From Dyadobacter pollutisoli (GTDB lineage: Bacteria > Bacteroidota > Bacteroidia > Cytophagales > Spirosomataceae): a stretch of 64,000 nt of DNA. A program made the position numbers and the translations under genes. The stretch spans positions 1,800,501-1,864,500 of the forward strand of contig NZ_CP112998.1 of NCBI RefSeq assembly GCF_026625565.1, given 5' to 3'. This document shows, piece by piece, positions 1 through 9,965 of this stretch (the first letter of the stretch is position 1; each line of letters starts with the position of its first letter). A model generated the notes under the pieces. It had not been told where the DNA came from and did no database searches. It worked only from the letters and a program-made list of their open reading frames with translations.

Positions 1-231
1 GTATGGGCAAATCACGCCCAGCAAATGAGCAACATTCTGGAACCGGGCGACCTGGATGCTGCATTGACGGCTGCCAATGCGATTGGTGACGATAAGCTGC
101 AAAAAGAATCGCAAGGCTACATTGTCCCTGATGCATTTACGCACGGAAGCTCCAAACAACGGATGTACTGGTTTAAAAAAGGTTTCGAAACCGGCGATCT
201 GAGCCAGGGAAAATATGAGGATATACAGTAG
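1..231 (+). CDS. Neutral zinc metallopeptidase, C-terminal part (5' end outside the window)
   Basis: The reading frame is open from the first base, so the gene begins upstream of the window; 76 residues are visible. The end resembles the conserved tail of the neutral zinc metallopeptidase family (YpfJ/KPN_02809 type): a VWANHAQ stretch, a segment DALTAA-like (seen as LDAALTAANAIGDD), then PDAFTHGSS and WFKKGFETGDLSQ near the terminus. The HExxH zinc site lies in the missing part, so catalysis cannot be judged. The family is membrane-anchored with the protease domain outside the cytoplasm (family knowledge). It faces the next gene tail to tail with only 4 bp between the stop codons. Confidence 0.8.
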   Translation, partial: VWANHAQQMSNILEPGDLDAALTAANAIGDDKLQKESQGYIVPDAFTHGSSKQRMYWFKKGFETGDLSQGKYEDIQ

Positions 232-235
232 CAGA

Positions 236-1024
236 CTATGATTGACCTTTAATGGCTTCCATAATCGCTTTTTCAACCGGAGGGTAGTCTCCGGTTTTTT
301 CATTTAAGTCAAATTCAGTTTTAAGCAAAAGTGGTGGCTGGGCCATAAAACGCGGGCTTTTTCCGTGATTCGGCTGGGCTGCGTGCGCGAGGAATGGATG
401 GCAGAGGTAGACCGTTCCGGCTTTACCGGTAGCATTCACTTCTGGTCTGTGCACGGTTATATCGAGGTGCCCCGCGAGTTCCATAAATGACAGCCCGGCA
501 TCTCCCGCGGGTAACAAAGCCCGCGCCACATCCAGGTGCGAGCCTACTCGTATGCGGGTTGGTGCATTGCACTCGCCTATGTCCGAAAAAAGGAAAAGCA
601 TCAGCAGCGCACGGCCTTTTGACTTTACATTAACCCGCCATTGAAGGTAGTCGTATGGATCGTGGCCGGGAAAACTTGCGTCCACATGCCAGCCGGTATC
701 CCCGGGATCGTCATGTGAAGGAAAACGTACTGGAAAAGTGCCCAGGCTATGACGCGGTACCCATTTCCCTGCGCCAACAAGCTGGTCAAAAGCCTGGTGA
801 AGCAGCGGCCTATTGACCGCTGCTGCGAATGGTTGCTGTGCATATTCTCCAAGCCTGATTACTGGCCTGGTCCAGCCAGTGGGGTCATTGGGATCACAGC
901 CGGTGTCTTTCCAGAGTATTTCGCGACCTTGTCGGGCTAGTTCTTCGGGAAAAGCATTTTCCAGTTTGGTGTAGCCTTTGCTGATAAACTGCTCGATTTG
1001 TGATTGGCTCAATGGTTGTAGCAT
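236..1024 (-). CDS. Phytanoyl-CoA dioxygenase (PhyH) family protein
   Basis: A 262-residue protein with the layout of Fe(II)/2-oxoglutarate oxygenases of the PhyH family. The iron triad appears complete: HxD at H113/D115 in GWHVDASF, a distal His probably at H214 in FLAHAAQPNH, and a following Arg (R225, SPRFMAQP) that would hold 2-oxoglutarate. Such enzymes hydroxylate small organic substrates; the substrate cannot be read from sequence. No signal peptide, so cytoplasmic. The length is usual for bacterial members. It is followed in the same direction, 20 bp upstream of its start, by the DUF4287 gene, and the two may be co-transcribed. Confidence 0.8.
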   Translation of the reverse strand: MLQPLSQSQIEQFISKGYTKLENAFPEELARQGREILWKDTGCDPNDPTGWTRPVIRLGEYAQQPFAAAVNRPLLHQAFDQLVGAGKWVPRHSLGTFPVRFPSHDDPGDTGWHVDASFPGHDPYDYLQWRVNVKSKGRALLMLFLFSDIGECNAPTRIRVGSHLDVARALLPAGDAGLSFMELAGHLDITVHRPEVNATGKAGTVYLCHPFLAHAAQPNHGKSPRFMAQPPLLLKTEFDLNEKTGDYPPVEKAIMEAIKGQS

Positions 1025-1044
1025 AGCAAGAAAATGATGGGTGC

Positions 1045-1269
1045 CTAATCACTATTCTCGTCCTTGACGCCTTTCAGTAGCGCAAATATTGCCATGGCGT
1101 GTCCGTGGCCCAGGTCAAAGTCGGTTTGTAGCCATTTCACGATGTCTCCGGCTTTGGCCTTCAATGAACCATCTTGGGTGAAACCCTTTTCTTCGGCCAT
1201 TGCTCTGAAATCCGCCGGACCTTTGCCGGTCTTTGCTTGAATGTTTTTGAGATAGGATTGAAATGACAT
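1045..1269 (-). CDS. DUF4287 domain-containing small protein
   Basis: A 74-residue protein that matches the DUF4287 pattern: an opening like SFQSYLKNIQAKTG, a middle with FRAMAEEKGF, and a tail with IVKWLQTDFDLGHGHAMAI. In other bacteria this domain is found alone or joined to a DUF5655 domain (family knowledge); no biochemical role is established. No signal peptide or membrane segment. It lies 20 bp upstream of the PhyH-like gene on the same strand and could lead that pair. About 250-330 bp upstream of it, up to the barrel gene on the other strand, I see no other gene or clear motif. Confidence 0.75.
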   Translation of the reverse strand: MSFQSYLKNIQAKTGKGPADFRAMAEEKGFTQDGSLKAKAGDIVKWLQTDFDLGHGHAMAIFALLKGVKDENSD

Positions 1270-1604
1270 GATTGGATATTTAGCTGATTAATGTCTCGAT
1301 TAAAGTTATTAAAATACTGACTTTACTCGACTTTTTTAGCGTATATAGGCTAGCGTGTCGCATTTGCAAAACGGTTGTTTTTTCAATTAACTACCTGATG
1401 ATGATATTATTTCAAGTTAGTCTACTTTGTAGGCAAGTTTTTGAGCCACAATTCGTTTAAATCTCTGATAAAAAACCACCTCGTAAAATATAACCGGCCC
1501 GGCTGAATTTAATCGGGAACTTTATGGAAATAAGAATGCGTTACCGACTCATTACGAACAATTTATTGCGGTTAAAGAATTATCAACCCATCCTTTACAA
1601 GTTT

Positions 1605-2528
1605 ATGCAGTTTCGCAGGCCTGAGGCATTTGTTGTGTTCTTATCACTTTTAAGCATGACAGCGGTATGTCAATCCCTGAAACCGGGGCTCACTGGCATG
1701 GCTCCGTCCAAATGGCTGACTCTGCGTACCACGCATGCGCCCGGTAAAGTGTACCGGTTTCCCGGCGCGGGGACGAAGACATATACTAATGAGGAAATGT
1801 TCGTAAGGGCCTGGGTACCATTGCTTCATAAAGACAAGGTTACGATTCTGCTGGGACCCAATTATCGTACCGAACAGCTTGAATTAAAGAGTGTGGGCGA
1901 AAATCCGGTAAGTTCCATGCAAGGCTGGAACCTGCGCACATTCGGTCTCGACCTGAATTCAATCGTAAGGCTGGATACGACGTCCTTTTTGATCCTGACC
2001 TCACACATCAACAAAAGCGGGAATTTTGCAGTGCTGTCTTCTTCTCAAATTCCATTAAACTACACCGTATCGGCCTCTTTTTTGAAAAAGAAGTCTGCCA
2101 ATAAGGAGATAGGGGCGGGATTGATCGTCAACAAAAGTTTTAAACTGACTGTACTGCCGGTTTTAATATTCAATTATAATTTCTCTGAAAACGAAGGTGT
2201 TGAAATCATGCTTCCTAAAAAGGTGGCTTGGCGGCATAACCTTTCTGCTTCCGACATTCTCTACGTAAAGGCTGAGTCCGTCACCCGTACCTACTATATC
2301 AACAAACTGGCCGACGCCTCACCTGAGGTTTGCCGGAGAGTCGACATTGATATGGGCATTTCCTATAATCGCAAACTGGGACATTATGCAGGATTTGAAA
2401 TGTTTGGTGGGTATCGGAAAAACATATCCAGCAAATTAATTGAGGGTGCGATGCCAGTCAGAACATCCGGGCTTGCAGCGACCATAGAGCTGTATGTTCA
2501 GCCTCCCCGGTTCAATCGGAAGAAATAG
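1605..2528 (+). CDS. Outer-membrane beta-barrel protein (DUF6268-like)
   Basis: The chosen start gives a short basic stretch and a hydrophobic run ending near VCQS, a plausible Sec signal peptide; an in-frame start at 1524 would put 27 residues in front of it and looks less likely. The mature part of about 285 residues is rich in alternating polar/aromatic strands (for example TVSASFLKKKS, LIFNYNFSENEG, AGFEMFGGYRKN), typical of a closed outer-membrane barrel. It resembles the DUF6268 group of Bacteroidota barrels, a family without known function; this is a moderate call. It stands alone, followed after 155 bp by the susC remnant and a strong hairpin. Confidence 0.6.
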   Translation: MQFRRPEAFVVFLSLLSMTAVCQSLKPGLTGMAPSKWLTLRTTHAPGKVYRFPGAGTKTYTNEEMFVRAWVPLLHKDKVTILLGPNYRTEQLELKSVGENPVSSMQGWNLRTFGLDLNSIVRLDTTSFLILTSHINKSGNFAVLSSSQIPLNYTVSASFLKKKSANKEIGAGLIVNKSFKLTVLPVLIFNYNFSENEGVEIMLPKKVAWRHNLSASDILYVKAESVTRTYYINKLADASPEVCRRVDIDMGISYNRKLGHYAGFEMFGGYRKNISSKLIEGAMPVRTSGLAATIELYVQPPRFNRKK

Positions 2529-2589
2529 CTTTCTTTAAAATTTTACATTTTCATAACAGGCACTTTCCTTTGGCATAACACTGGAAAAA

Positions 2590-2597
2590 TACCTTTG
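2590..2597 (+). promoter_or_regulatory. Candidate Bacteroidota -7 box ahead of the first susC
   Basis: TACCTTTG fits the TAnnTTTG -7 consensus of Bacteroidota. A TTTG at 2569-2572, 17 bp upstream, could serve as the -33 element, slightly closer than usual. Transcription would then begin near 2604, inside the left arm of the hairpin at 2598-2637. Assigned by pattern only. Confidence 0.4.
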
Positions 2598-2637
2598 CGA
2601 CCGCATTTTTGATATTATTCATATCAGAATGCGGTCG
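2598..2637 (+). terminator. Long hairpin between barrel gene and susC leader
   Basis: Arms CGACCGCATT (2598-2607) and AATGCGGTCG (2628-2637) pair perfectly; inside the loop, GATAT and ATATC form a second stem. A T-rich stretch follows. It may end transcription of the barrel gene, or, if the -7 box at 2590 is used, form a structure at the 5' end of the susC mRNA. Confidence 0.5.
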
Positions 2638-2683
2638 TTTTGGTTTGTGTTTTCTTGTTTTTGTTAAATTTTATAAAGTTATT

Positions 2684-5600
2684 ATGAAGAAACTGATATT
2701 ACCCATTGTTCCGATGGCGCTTGCAGGCATCCTGGTTTTCGGGCCAGGTAGCCAGGTAATGGCCGGCGGTAACGGAAAAGGTAAGCTGGTGAGCGAGAGG
2801 TCGCGACTGGCCCAGGCTGTGACAGGACGGGTGACGGATGAAGGCGGGGAGCCGTTGCTGGGTGTGACTGTTTTGGAAAAGGGCAGTAATAAAGGAACGG
2901 TAACGGATGCCGCCGGAAATTTCTCTTTAGAATCAGGTAGCGGGGCAACGATTGTTTTCTCTTTTGTAGGATTTATAGCGCAGGAAGTAACCGTATCAGG
3001 TACTGCACCATTGAACATTGTCCTCAAACAGGATGCCTTAATGTTGAATGAAGTGGTAGCCGTGGGTTACCAGACCATGCGCAAGAGCGATTTGACTGGC
3101 GCTATTTCGAGTGTGAAGGCAAAGGAACTGAACCTGAGCACGCCAACAGTGGGCCAGGCGCTCGTAGGTAAAGTAGCTGGCGTGCAGATCTCGCAGGTGA
3201 GCGGCGCGCCTTATGTAGGTACGAAGATCCGTGTGCGGGGCGTAGGTTCTGTGAATGCGAGCTCGGATCCGTTGTATGTGATCGATGGCTATCCGGCTGG
3301 TAATGATGTGTTTATCAACCCCAACGACATTGAATCCATTGATATTTTGAAAGATGCGGCTTCTGCTGCCATTTATGGATCACGTGCTGCTGGCGGGGTG
3401 GTTTTGATCACTACCAAAAGGGGTAAGGAAGGAAAAGGGAAACTGGAATATGAATACCAGTTTGGCGTGCATCAGTTGAGCAAGAAAGTAGACGTGCTGA
3501 ATTCTTCGGAATTTGCGCAGCTCATGATCGACGGTCGTAATGGAAGCTACCGCGACCTGATGGTGAACAGTGGCAAAGCATGGAATGACGCGATGTACTC
3601 CGACGACAATGCTACCCGTATCAAAAATGTGGGGAATGCGGGATCGGTGAGCATACCGAAAGACCTGTACGATTTTGCTTCGCAGACGATGATCAAACCT
3701 AAATATGACACCGATTGGCAAGACGAATTGTACCGGAATGCATTGGTAAGCCGTCATAATATTTCATTCACAGGCGGTAAAAGCGGCGTGCGCTATGCGA
3801 TCAGCGGCGGGCAGCTTAACCAGCAGGGGATCATCCTGAGTACAAACCAAAAGCGTACGAATTTCCGGGCGAACATTGATGCAGATGTCAATAAAAAGCT
3901 GAAAGTAGGAGCGAACATCTCGTTTACGTCCAATGATAACCGTGAGGTACAGGAGGGACGTTTTAACCAGGGGCCTATCCTGGGAGCGCTGATTTACATG
4001 CCGATTTTTAAAGCATATAATGAAGACGGCAGCCTTGCCAAGAATGAAGCTGCGGCGCTGAGCTCGGGATACGGGTATCAGTCAATCGAAAACCCGGTGG
4101 CGCTGGCGACGGAAACGCACATTAACCGTAAAGGAATGCGCGGGACCTACAATGGTTTTGCGACATACGAGATCATTCCGAACCTGAATTTTAAAGTGAA
4201 TTTGGGTATGCAGACTTTCAATGAAAAATATGAGTACTACTCGCCAACCAGCCTGAGCAGCGGCGCCAATCCTCCGGGCTCACCTCAGGCGATAGCGGCG
4301 GCTAATGCATTGGCCCAGACCATTTCGCAGGTTGACAAGCTGGCTGAATTTACATTGAACTATAAAAAGGAATTTGGCAAGCATAATCTGGACGCCCTGA
4401 TCGGTTATACGGCACAGGAAAATAACCGTGACCTGATTTCGGTGACTTCCAGAGGTTTTCAGAATGACCGCATCGAGGAAATTACTGGTAAGGGTGCCGA
4501 CGCGGCAAACTTTGCGCTCAATATGACTGGAAATGATCCTACTGGCAAAGTGAACTGGACATTGCTTTCCTACCTGGCAAGAGCCGTGTATAGCTATGAC
4601 AGCAAATATTATCTGACTGCTACATTCAGGACTGATGGTTCTTCGCGTTTCGGGCCGAACAATCGCTGGGGTAATTTCCCTTCGGTGTCGGCGGGCTGGA
4701 ATGTTTCCAATGAGTCATTTTACGAGGAATTGTTAGGCAAGTCTTCGACTTTGAAACTCCGTGCGAGCTGGGACTGAGCGGTAACAATAACATTGGGAAC
4801 TATAACTTCCTGCAAACAATGGCCGCACCTGGCGGCGTTGTCTTTGGAAACGGCAACGTCAATACGGCCATGTGGGCGACTGGCATCAAGGATTTGAACC
4901 TGGGCTGGGAATCGACATCGCAATATAACTTCGGGGTGGATCTGGGCTTGCTCAATGATCGCCTGTCGGTAATGGCCAATTATTACATCAGCCGGTCATA
5001 TAACCTGCTTTTCAATCAGCCTTTATCGGCGATTTCGGGGTCTTCGACGATTCTTACCAACCTGAGAAATTCCAAAGTACAGAACAAAGGAATTGACTTA
5101 CAGGTAGATGCCCGTGTTATTTCAACCAGGGATTTTGATCTGAATGTAAGCGGGAATATTTCGGTAAACCGCAATAAAGTACTGGATATGGGTGGTGCGA
5201 GCACCATTATCACCAACGGAGCCGAGCGTTCGTACCTGACCCACATTACCCAGGAAGGGCAGCCGATCGGTATGTTTTATGGTTTCAAAGTAAAAGGAAT
5301 GGTGCGCGAGTCGGATATGGAAAACCTGGCGGCTGATAATGCAGTTTACAATGCATCGACGCAGTCGTTTCCACAGGGTTACAGCATTAAGGGCCCAGCA
5401 CGCTCGACGGCTTCTACTAATCCGTTGCGACCTGGTGACCTGTATTTCGAGGATACCAATGGTGATGGCGTTGTCAATGACGCAGACAAAAAGGTAATTG
5501 GCAGCCCGCATGCTAAATTTACCTATGGTTTTGCGGTCACAGCCAGCTACAAAAACTTCGATTTTAGCTCTTCCTTCAACGGAAGCTATGGCAACAAGGT

Positions 5601-6024
5601 CCTCGACGGCCAGGATTACTATTTGTACAACATGGAAGGCTCTGGTAACCAGTATACCAAAGTTTTGGACCGCTACCGATCAGAATCGCAGCCGGGTAAT
5701 GGCAAGGTGTATCGCGCTTCCCGCGGTGGAACGCAGAGCAACAGTACGCGTCTCTCTACTTTTTATCTGCAAAACGGGTCGTTTTTGAGATGTACCAACC
5801 TGACATTGGGTTACACCATGCCTCAGATAGCAAGTTTGACAAACAATGCAGTTACCAATCTTCGTCTGTATGTGGGAGTTGACAATGCTTTTACATTGAC
5901 CAAATACCTGGGCTACAACCCGGAAGTAGATTACAATAACGGGGCAAACCTGACGCCGGGCGTGGATTATGGAAAATACCCGCTGGCACGCGCCTACAAC
6001 ATAGGAGCCCGTATCACTTTTTAA
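2684..6024 (+). pseudogene. SusC/RagA-type TonB-dependent receptor, broken by a one-base deletion
   Basis: Two frames together give a receptor of about 1113 residues. The first part (2684-4777) has a signal peptide starting MKKLILPIVPMAL, a carboxypeptidase-regulatory-like domain (VTGRVTDEGGEP), the plug with VIDGYPAGND and a first set of barrel strands, and stops at TGA 4775-4777. The second part continues in the -1 frame to the typical end at 6024 (ARAYNIGARITF). Reading G4771 twice turns ...RASWD-stop into ...RASWGLSGNNN, the normal text of this family, so a GGGG run has become GGG. This is a true lesion or a sequencing error. The start at 2684 is preferred to 2609 because it directly opens the signal peptide. 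There is no N-terminal STN domain, so no link to an anti-sigma factor is expected. Its partner susD follows 10 bp later and is intact. Confidence 0.85.
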
Positions 6025-6034
6025 GCAGAAGAAA

Positions 6035-7576
6035 ATGATTAATTATAAAAATACATTAAGTCAGATTATTGTCGCGTCCGGGCTGGTTTTTCTCAGCTCC
6101 TGTTCTGCGGATTTTATTGACCAGGAAAATCCTAATGCAGTGTCGGCACCCACTTACTACCGTAATGAAAATGATGTTTTACTGGCGGTGAATGGCATTT
6201 ACAACTCGCTGAGAGACGGTAATGGCATCGGTGAGAACAGCGGTTTGTTCAGCGAAGAACGTTCGGACAATACCGGCCGTAATGATAACCAATCCAATGC
6301 CGGAGAGCCGTTTCAGTTCAATGACTTTTCGCTGCTGCCTAGCAATACTTATCTGAAATCCCACTGGCTGGCGTTGTTTCAAACAATCACACGCTGCAAC
6401 CAGGTTTTGGCAGGCATTGAAAAAGTAACTTTTGCCGATGAGAAAGCGAAGGACCAGTACAAAGCCGAAGCCAAGTTCATCCGTGCATTGACCTACTTTC
6501 ATTTGGTACGCAAATGGGGCGATGTGCCGCTGGTAACCAAGGAATTGCTTACTACCGACGAGGTGGCAGCCTCTACTTTTCGCGAAAAGAAAGAAACGGT
6601 GTACCAGCAGATCGTGGCTGACTTGAAAGACGTGGTTGCCTCGCCATTACCTGATACACAAACGGCCAATACCAAAGGGAAGGTTACCAAAAACGCAGGT
6701 AATGCGCTGCTCGGGCAAGTTTTTCTGACGATGGCAACCACGCTGGACGCCGCCAATCGGACAGCTAATCTGAATGAAGCTAAAACTTATTTGACTGCTT
6801 CATATAACCTGCGTTCGTTCGGACTGTTGAAAGAAATACCTTACGCGGATGTGTTTGATGTTTCTAAAAAATCGACCAATGCTGAAATTATTTTTCAGAT
6901 CGTGAATCGTCAGGGAGACATTAATTTCTCATCTTCTATCGCCAGAAATAACCAGGCAAAAGGAGAAACGGTCAATTCGCTGTTCGCGTCGAGCGGCTCG
7001 GGAGGTAATGTAACGCCCGACCTTGTACTGGACTATGAAGAAGGCGATGTGCGGAAAGATTTTTCGATCAAATATGCCAATGATCCAATCGTGAAGGATT
7101 ATTTTATTACCAAATACCGTGATGCAAGCTCAGCGGCTACCACTAATGGATATGGCGGAAATGACTGGATTTTGCTTCGTTATGCTGACGTGATTCTGAT
7201 GCTGGCCGAGGTCAACAACTATTTGGGAGACGAAGCTGCGGCTATCGGTTTCCTGAACCAGGTCCGCGAGCGTGCCGGGATGACTAAATACGAGGTTGCA
7301 AAGGCTACCCCAGCTTACAGCGCGAAGTATCCCAATCTGAAACTGGCTATTCTCCATGAGCGCCGCGTCGAGCTGGCTTTTGAAAATCATCGCTGGTTTG
7401 ATTTGCTTCGCTCATTCTCCAATGATGAGCTGATCGCATATTTCAAAAGTAAGAACCAGGCTGATTTCGGGATCGCCAAACTCGTCAATTTTGGAAAAAA
7501 AGACCGCTACTACCCGATTCCATTTGACGAATACAAACTGAACCCTGAAAAGATGTACCAGAACGAGGGGTACTAA
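6035..7576 (+). CDS. SusD/RagB family nutrient-binding lipoprotein
   Basis: A 513-residue surface lipoprotein partner of SusC. The N-terminus has a hydrophobic leader ending LSSCSAD, a lipobox with the lipidated Cys at about residue 23. The body shows SusD hallmarks: YYRNENDVLLAVNGIYN near the start, AEAKFIRALTYFHLVRKWGDVPL (TPR-like region), then a C-terminal domain with LRYADVILMLAEV, LNQVRERAG and HERRVELAFE. SusD caps the SusC barrel and binds the glycan (family knowledge); the ligand is unknown here. It is the second gene after the frameshifted susC and is closed by a strong terminator. No glycosidase is next to it, so this pair is a minimal locus. Confidence 0.93.
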   Translation: MINYKNTLSQIIVASGLVFLSSCSADFIDQENPNAVSAPTYYRNENDVLLAVNGIYNSLRDGNGIGENSGLFSEERSDNTGRNDNQSNAGEPFQFNDFSLLPSNTYLKSHWLALFQTITRCNQVLAGIEKVTFADEKAKDQYKAEAKFIRALTYFHLVRKWGDVPLVTKELLTTDEVAASTFREKKETVYQQIVADLKDVVASPLPDTQTANTKGKVTKNAGNALLGQVFLTMATTLDAANRTANLNEAKTYLTASYNLRSFGLLKEIPYADVFDVSKKSTNAEIIFQIVNRQGDINFSSSIARNNQAKGETVNSLFASSGSGGNVTPDLVLDYEEGDVRKDFSIKYANDPIVKDYFITKYRDASSAATTNGYGGNDWILLRYADVILMLAEVNNYLGDEAAAIGFLNQVRERAGMTKYEVAKATPAYSAKYPNLKLAILHERRVELAFENHRWFDLLRSFSNDELIAYFKSKNQADFGIAKLVNFGKKDRYYPIPFDEYKLNPEKMYQNEGY

Positions 7577-7589
7577 TCCTGATTTTGCA

Positions 7590-7619
7590 AAAAAGCCCCG
7601 ATCATTTTCGGGGCTTTTT
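7590..7619. terminator. Two-way rho-independent terminator between susD and the DeoR gene
   Basis: Twelve-base arms (AAAAAGCCCCGA, 7590-7601, and its exact complement, 7608-7619) enclose a six-base loop. A-run and T-run on either side let it work for both convergent genes. Confidence 0.9.
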
Positions 7620-7630
7620 GCTTATCAATG

Positions 7631-8392
7631 CTAATCAGCCAGGATCACATTCAATCCTTTTTGTACGAGCTGGTCTTGCAGGTCAGTACTCAGTTCCTTG
7701 TCGGTGACCAGGCTGCTGATTTCGGCGAGGCTGCCGAATTTGATATAACTATCCCTACCAATTTTCGAGGAATCGCATAGTAAAAAAGTTTGCGCCGCAT
7801 TCCTGATGAATGCCGCGGTAATGGTGGATTCGTGCTCACTGTGCGCGGTAAGGCCGTTTTCGGCAGAGATACCATCCACGCCGATGAATGCTTTTTGGGC
7901 ATGGTAGCTGTCAATATGCTGAACGGCTTTATCGCCATGCACGGCTTTTCTGGACTTGTTCAATTCGCCCCCAATAAGGTTAATGCTGATCGACGGAATG
8001 TCGATAAGCTCGGCCATAACGGGCAATGAATTCGTGATGACCCGGATATTGTTCTTTTTTTTGAGATACCGACACATTTGAAATACGGTACTTCCACAAT
8101 CCAGGAAAATCGTATCGCCGTCGCCCACGAATTCTGCCGCCTCTTTTCCAATTTTCTCCTTATTCTGGTTATTCACGCCCGATTTGTCTGAAAATCCTGT
8201 GAGAACAGGATTTTCTATTTTCATAGCACCTCCGTGCGTTCTGAGCAGCAATCCCTCTTCGGTAATGTCGTGTAAATCGCGCCGGATCGTGGCCGGTGAC
8301 ATCGACAGTTTATCGGATAATTCGAACACCGACAAACTACCTGCTTCGATCACTGCGGCCAGAATTTTTTTCTTTCGCTCTTGGAAGTTCAT
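7631..8392 (-). CDS. DeoR/GlpR family transcriptional regulator
   Basis: A 253-residue regulator. Residues 1-57 form the DeoR helix-turn-helix (ERKKKILAAVIEAG, then LSMSPATIRRDLHDI and LLLRTHGGAM, the classic end of this domain). The rest is the DeoR sensor domain of the ISOCOT fold, which binds phosphorylated sugars; IFLDCGSTVF and the later FIGVDGIS are its usual contact regions. Length fits the family. It converges on susD and probably controls sugar catabolism, perhaps the neighbouring SusC/D pair, but no operator was recognised. Its upstream region (8393-8524) holds an inverted repeat but no clear promoter. Confidence 0.92.
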   Translation of the reverse strand: MNFQERKKKILAAVIEAGSLSVFELSDKLSMSPATIRRDLHDITEEGLLLRTHGGAMKIENPVLTGFSDKSGVNNQNKEKIGKEAAEFVGDGDTIFLDCGSTVFQMCRYLKKKNNIRVITNSLPVMAELIDIPSISINLIGGELNKSRKAVHGDKAVQHIDSYHAQKAFIGVDGISAENGLTAHSEHESTITAAFIRNAAQTFLLCDSSKIGRDSYIKFGSLAEISSLVTDKELSTDLQDQLVQKGLNVILAD

Positions 8393-8474
8393 TTAAAGCA
8401 ACTGAATTTGATCGAAAATACTCAAAATAAATCAAAACTGATAATTTTCTCAACTGGTAAAATACAGGGAAGGA

Positions 8475-8514
8475 AGCTTTTAGCTGTTTGCTATTTTTTC
8501 AAAGGCTAAAAGCT
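8475..8514. repeat. Inverted repeat between two minus-strand genes
   Basis: AGCTTTTAGC (8475-8484) pairs with GCTAAAAGCT (8505-8514) across 20 bp. It lies between the end of the histidine kinase gene and the start of the DeoR gene and may end transcription of the kinase gene. Confidence 0.5.
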
Positions 8515-8524
8515 AAAAGTCAAA

Positions 8525-9883
8525 TTATTTCCTCTTCTCAAATGTAGTAGTGTCTTTCATGGGTATCGAAATGTAAAAGCACGTCCCGGTTTCGGGCTGG
8601 CTTTCGAACCAGATATCGCCACCCTGCGCTTTGATGAATTCCATACAAAGCAAAAGGCCCAGACCGACTCCCTTTTCATTTTTAGTGCCATAAGTGGAAT
8701 CAGCTTTTAGCGAGAAAATGTCGGCTTGTCTTTCCTTGGAAATACCGATACCGTCGTCCTGAATGCTGATGACGCAATTGGGTAGCGCTACTTCCGCACC
8801 GATTGTCACGTGCCCGTTATCGCGGGTGAATTTAATCGCATTGCCAATCAGGTTGCGCAGGACGAGCTGCATCATGTCATTATCGGCAAAAATGGTAATA
8901 TCAGGATCGATGTCGTAGTGCAAGGTGATACCTTTTCCCGCGGCAATGCTCTTTTCAATTTCCAATGTTGTCTCTAATGCTTTGTTCAGGTTCAGGTACT
9001 CGGGATTTGGGGTTACCCCGTACAGCTGCGACTTGGACCAGTCCAGCAATTTGGAAAGCATGGCCATCGTATTTTTGGTGGAATTGAGCAGGTCGTTCTT
9101 GATTTCAAGTTTTTGCTTTTCTTCCAGCTCGTGCTGGGTAAGCAGTTCCAGGAAGTTTTGAATGCTTGCCAGCGGTGACCGCAGGTCATGGGCTACGATG
9201 GACATTAACTTGCTCTTTTCAGCATTGAGCCTTTCCAGTTCCTGATTTTGCAAAATGATCTGGTCATTTTGTTGTTCAATTGCTTTTGATTTTTCGGCAA
9301 CCGAAACCCGTTCTGCTTCATAGCTGCGCCGTATGTAGTCTGTGCAAAAATAGGCAATGGCCGCTACAACCGCATACGCAGACATATGATCGACGAACTG
9401 ACTAAAACGGTTATCGTAAGTGTAAGGAACAGCTTGCGGATAAAAATACTCGATCAGGTTCAGGATCAGCAGGATTCCAATGTTGACCGGGATCCAGATT
9501 TTATATTGATCGACAGGACTTATTGCAATGCTGAGCAGTAAGAAGAGCAGAAAGAACAGGTCGGTAGGGCCGCGCTGCCCTGAATTGAGGAAATAATTGA
9601 CAATAAAAAGAGCGAGGCCAACTATGTTGATAACTAGTATGCTTTCCGAAATCTTCTTTTTTATTCTTGAAGCATAGTATAGCCCACCGCAAATGATCAG
9701 CACGACGAGGCTGGCAAGGGCAATATCCGGTAGCCCGATCAGGTAATTGAAAGGCACATTATAACAAAGCGCAAAAATCGAGATCAGACAAACCGAGTGA
9801 AAGATCCGGGCATTCAAAGGAAATTCCGAAGGATCACCCGATAGTTTAACCCAAAGTTTTAAGAGTTCAGGCTTGGAAGGCAA
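8525..9883 (-). CDS. Membrane-bound sensor histidine kinase
   Basis: A 452-residue kinase. About six membrane segments fill residues 30-182, with no large outer sensor domain, so the signal may be sensed in the membrane. A short coiled linker (190-222) leads to the HisKA domain, with the phospho-accepting His at residue 232 in SIVAHDLRSPL. The ATPase domain has an N box near 345 (RNLIGNAIKF), G1 DDGIGIS and G2 GVGLGLLL. No response regulator gene adjoins it, so it is an orphan kinase here. A -7 type box lies 23 bp upstream of the start. Confidence 0.9.
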   Translation of the reverse strand: MPSKPELLKLWVKLSGDPSEFPLNARIFHSVCLISIFALCYNVPFNYLIGLPDIALASLVVLIICGGLYYASRIKKKISESILVINIVGLALFIVNYFLNSGQRGPTDLFFLLFLLLSIAISPVDQYKIWIPVNIGILLILNLIEYFYPQAVPYTYDNRFSQFVDHMSAYAVVAAIAYFCTDYIRRSYEAERVSVAEKSKAIEQQNDQIILQNQELERLNAEKSKLMSIVAHDLRSPLASIQNFLELLTQHELEEKQKLEIKNDLLNSTKNTMAMLSKLLDWSKSQLYGVTPNPEYLNLNKALETTLEIEKSIAAGKGITLHYDIDPDITIFADNDMMQLVLRNLIGNAIKFTRDNGHVTIGAEVALPNCVISIQDDGIGISKERQADIFSLKADSTYGTKNEKGVGLGLLLCMEFIKAQGGDIWFESQPETGTCFYISIPMKDTTTFEKRK

Positions 9884-9905
9884 ATCGTATATATTTTCGT
9901 TATTG

Positions 9906-9913
9906 CAAATATA
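9906..9913 (-). promoter_or_regulatory. Candidate -7 box for the histidine kinase gene
   Basis: CAAATATA on the plus strand reads TATATTTG on the minus strand, matching TAnnTTTG. It lies 22 bp before the start codon. No convincing -33 element is seen. Confidence 0.35.
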
Positions 9914-9965
9914 AGCCCAGTATTAACGATTATCCAGTGATAGAATTAATATAATTATGACAGGA

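Noticed and set aside
4760..4790. Programmed -1 frameshift in susC
   Set aside because: No slippery heptamer of the X XXY YYZ kind and no downstream structure is visible; SusC receptors are not known to use frameshifting. A one-base deletion or sequencing error is simpler.
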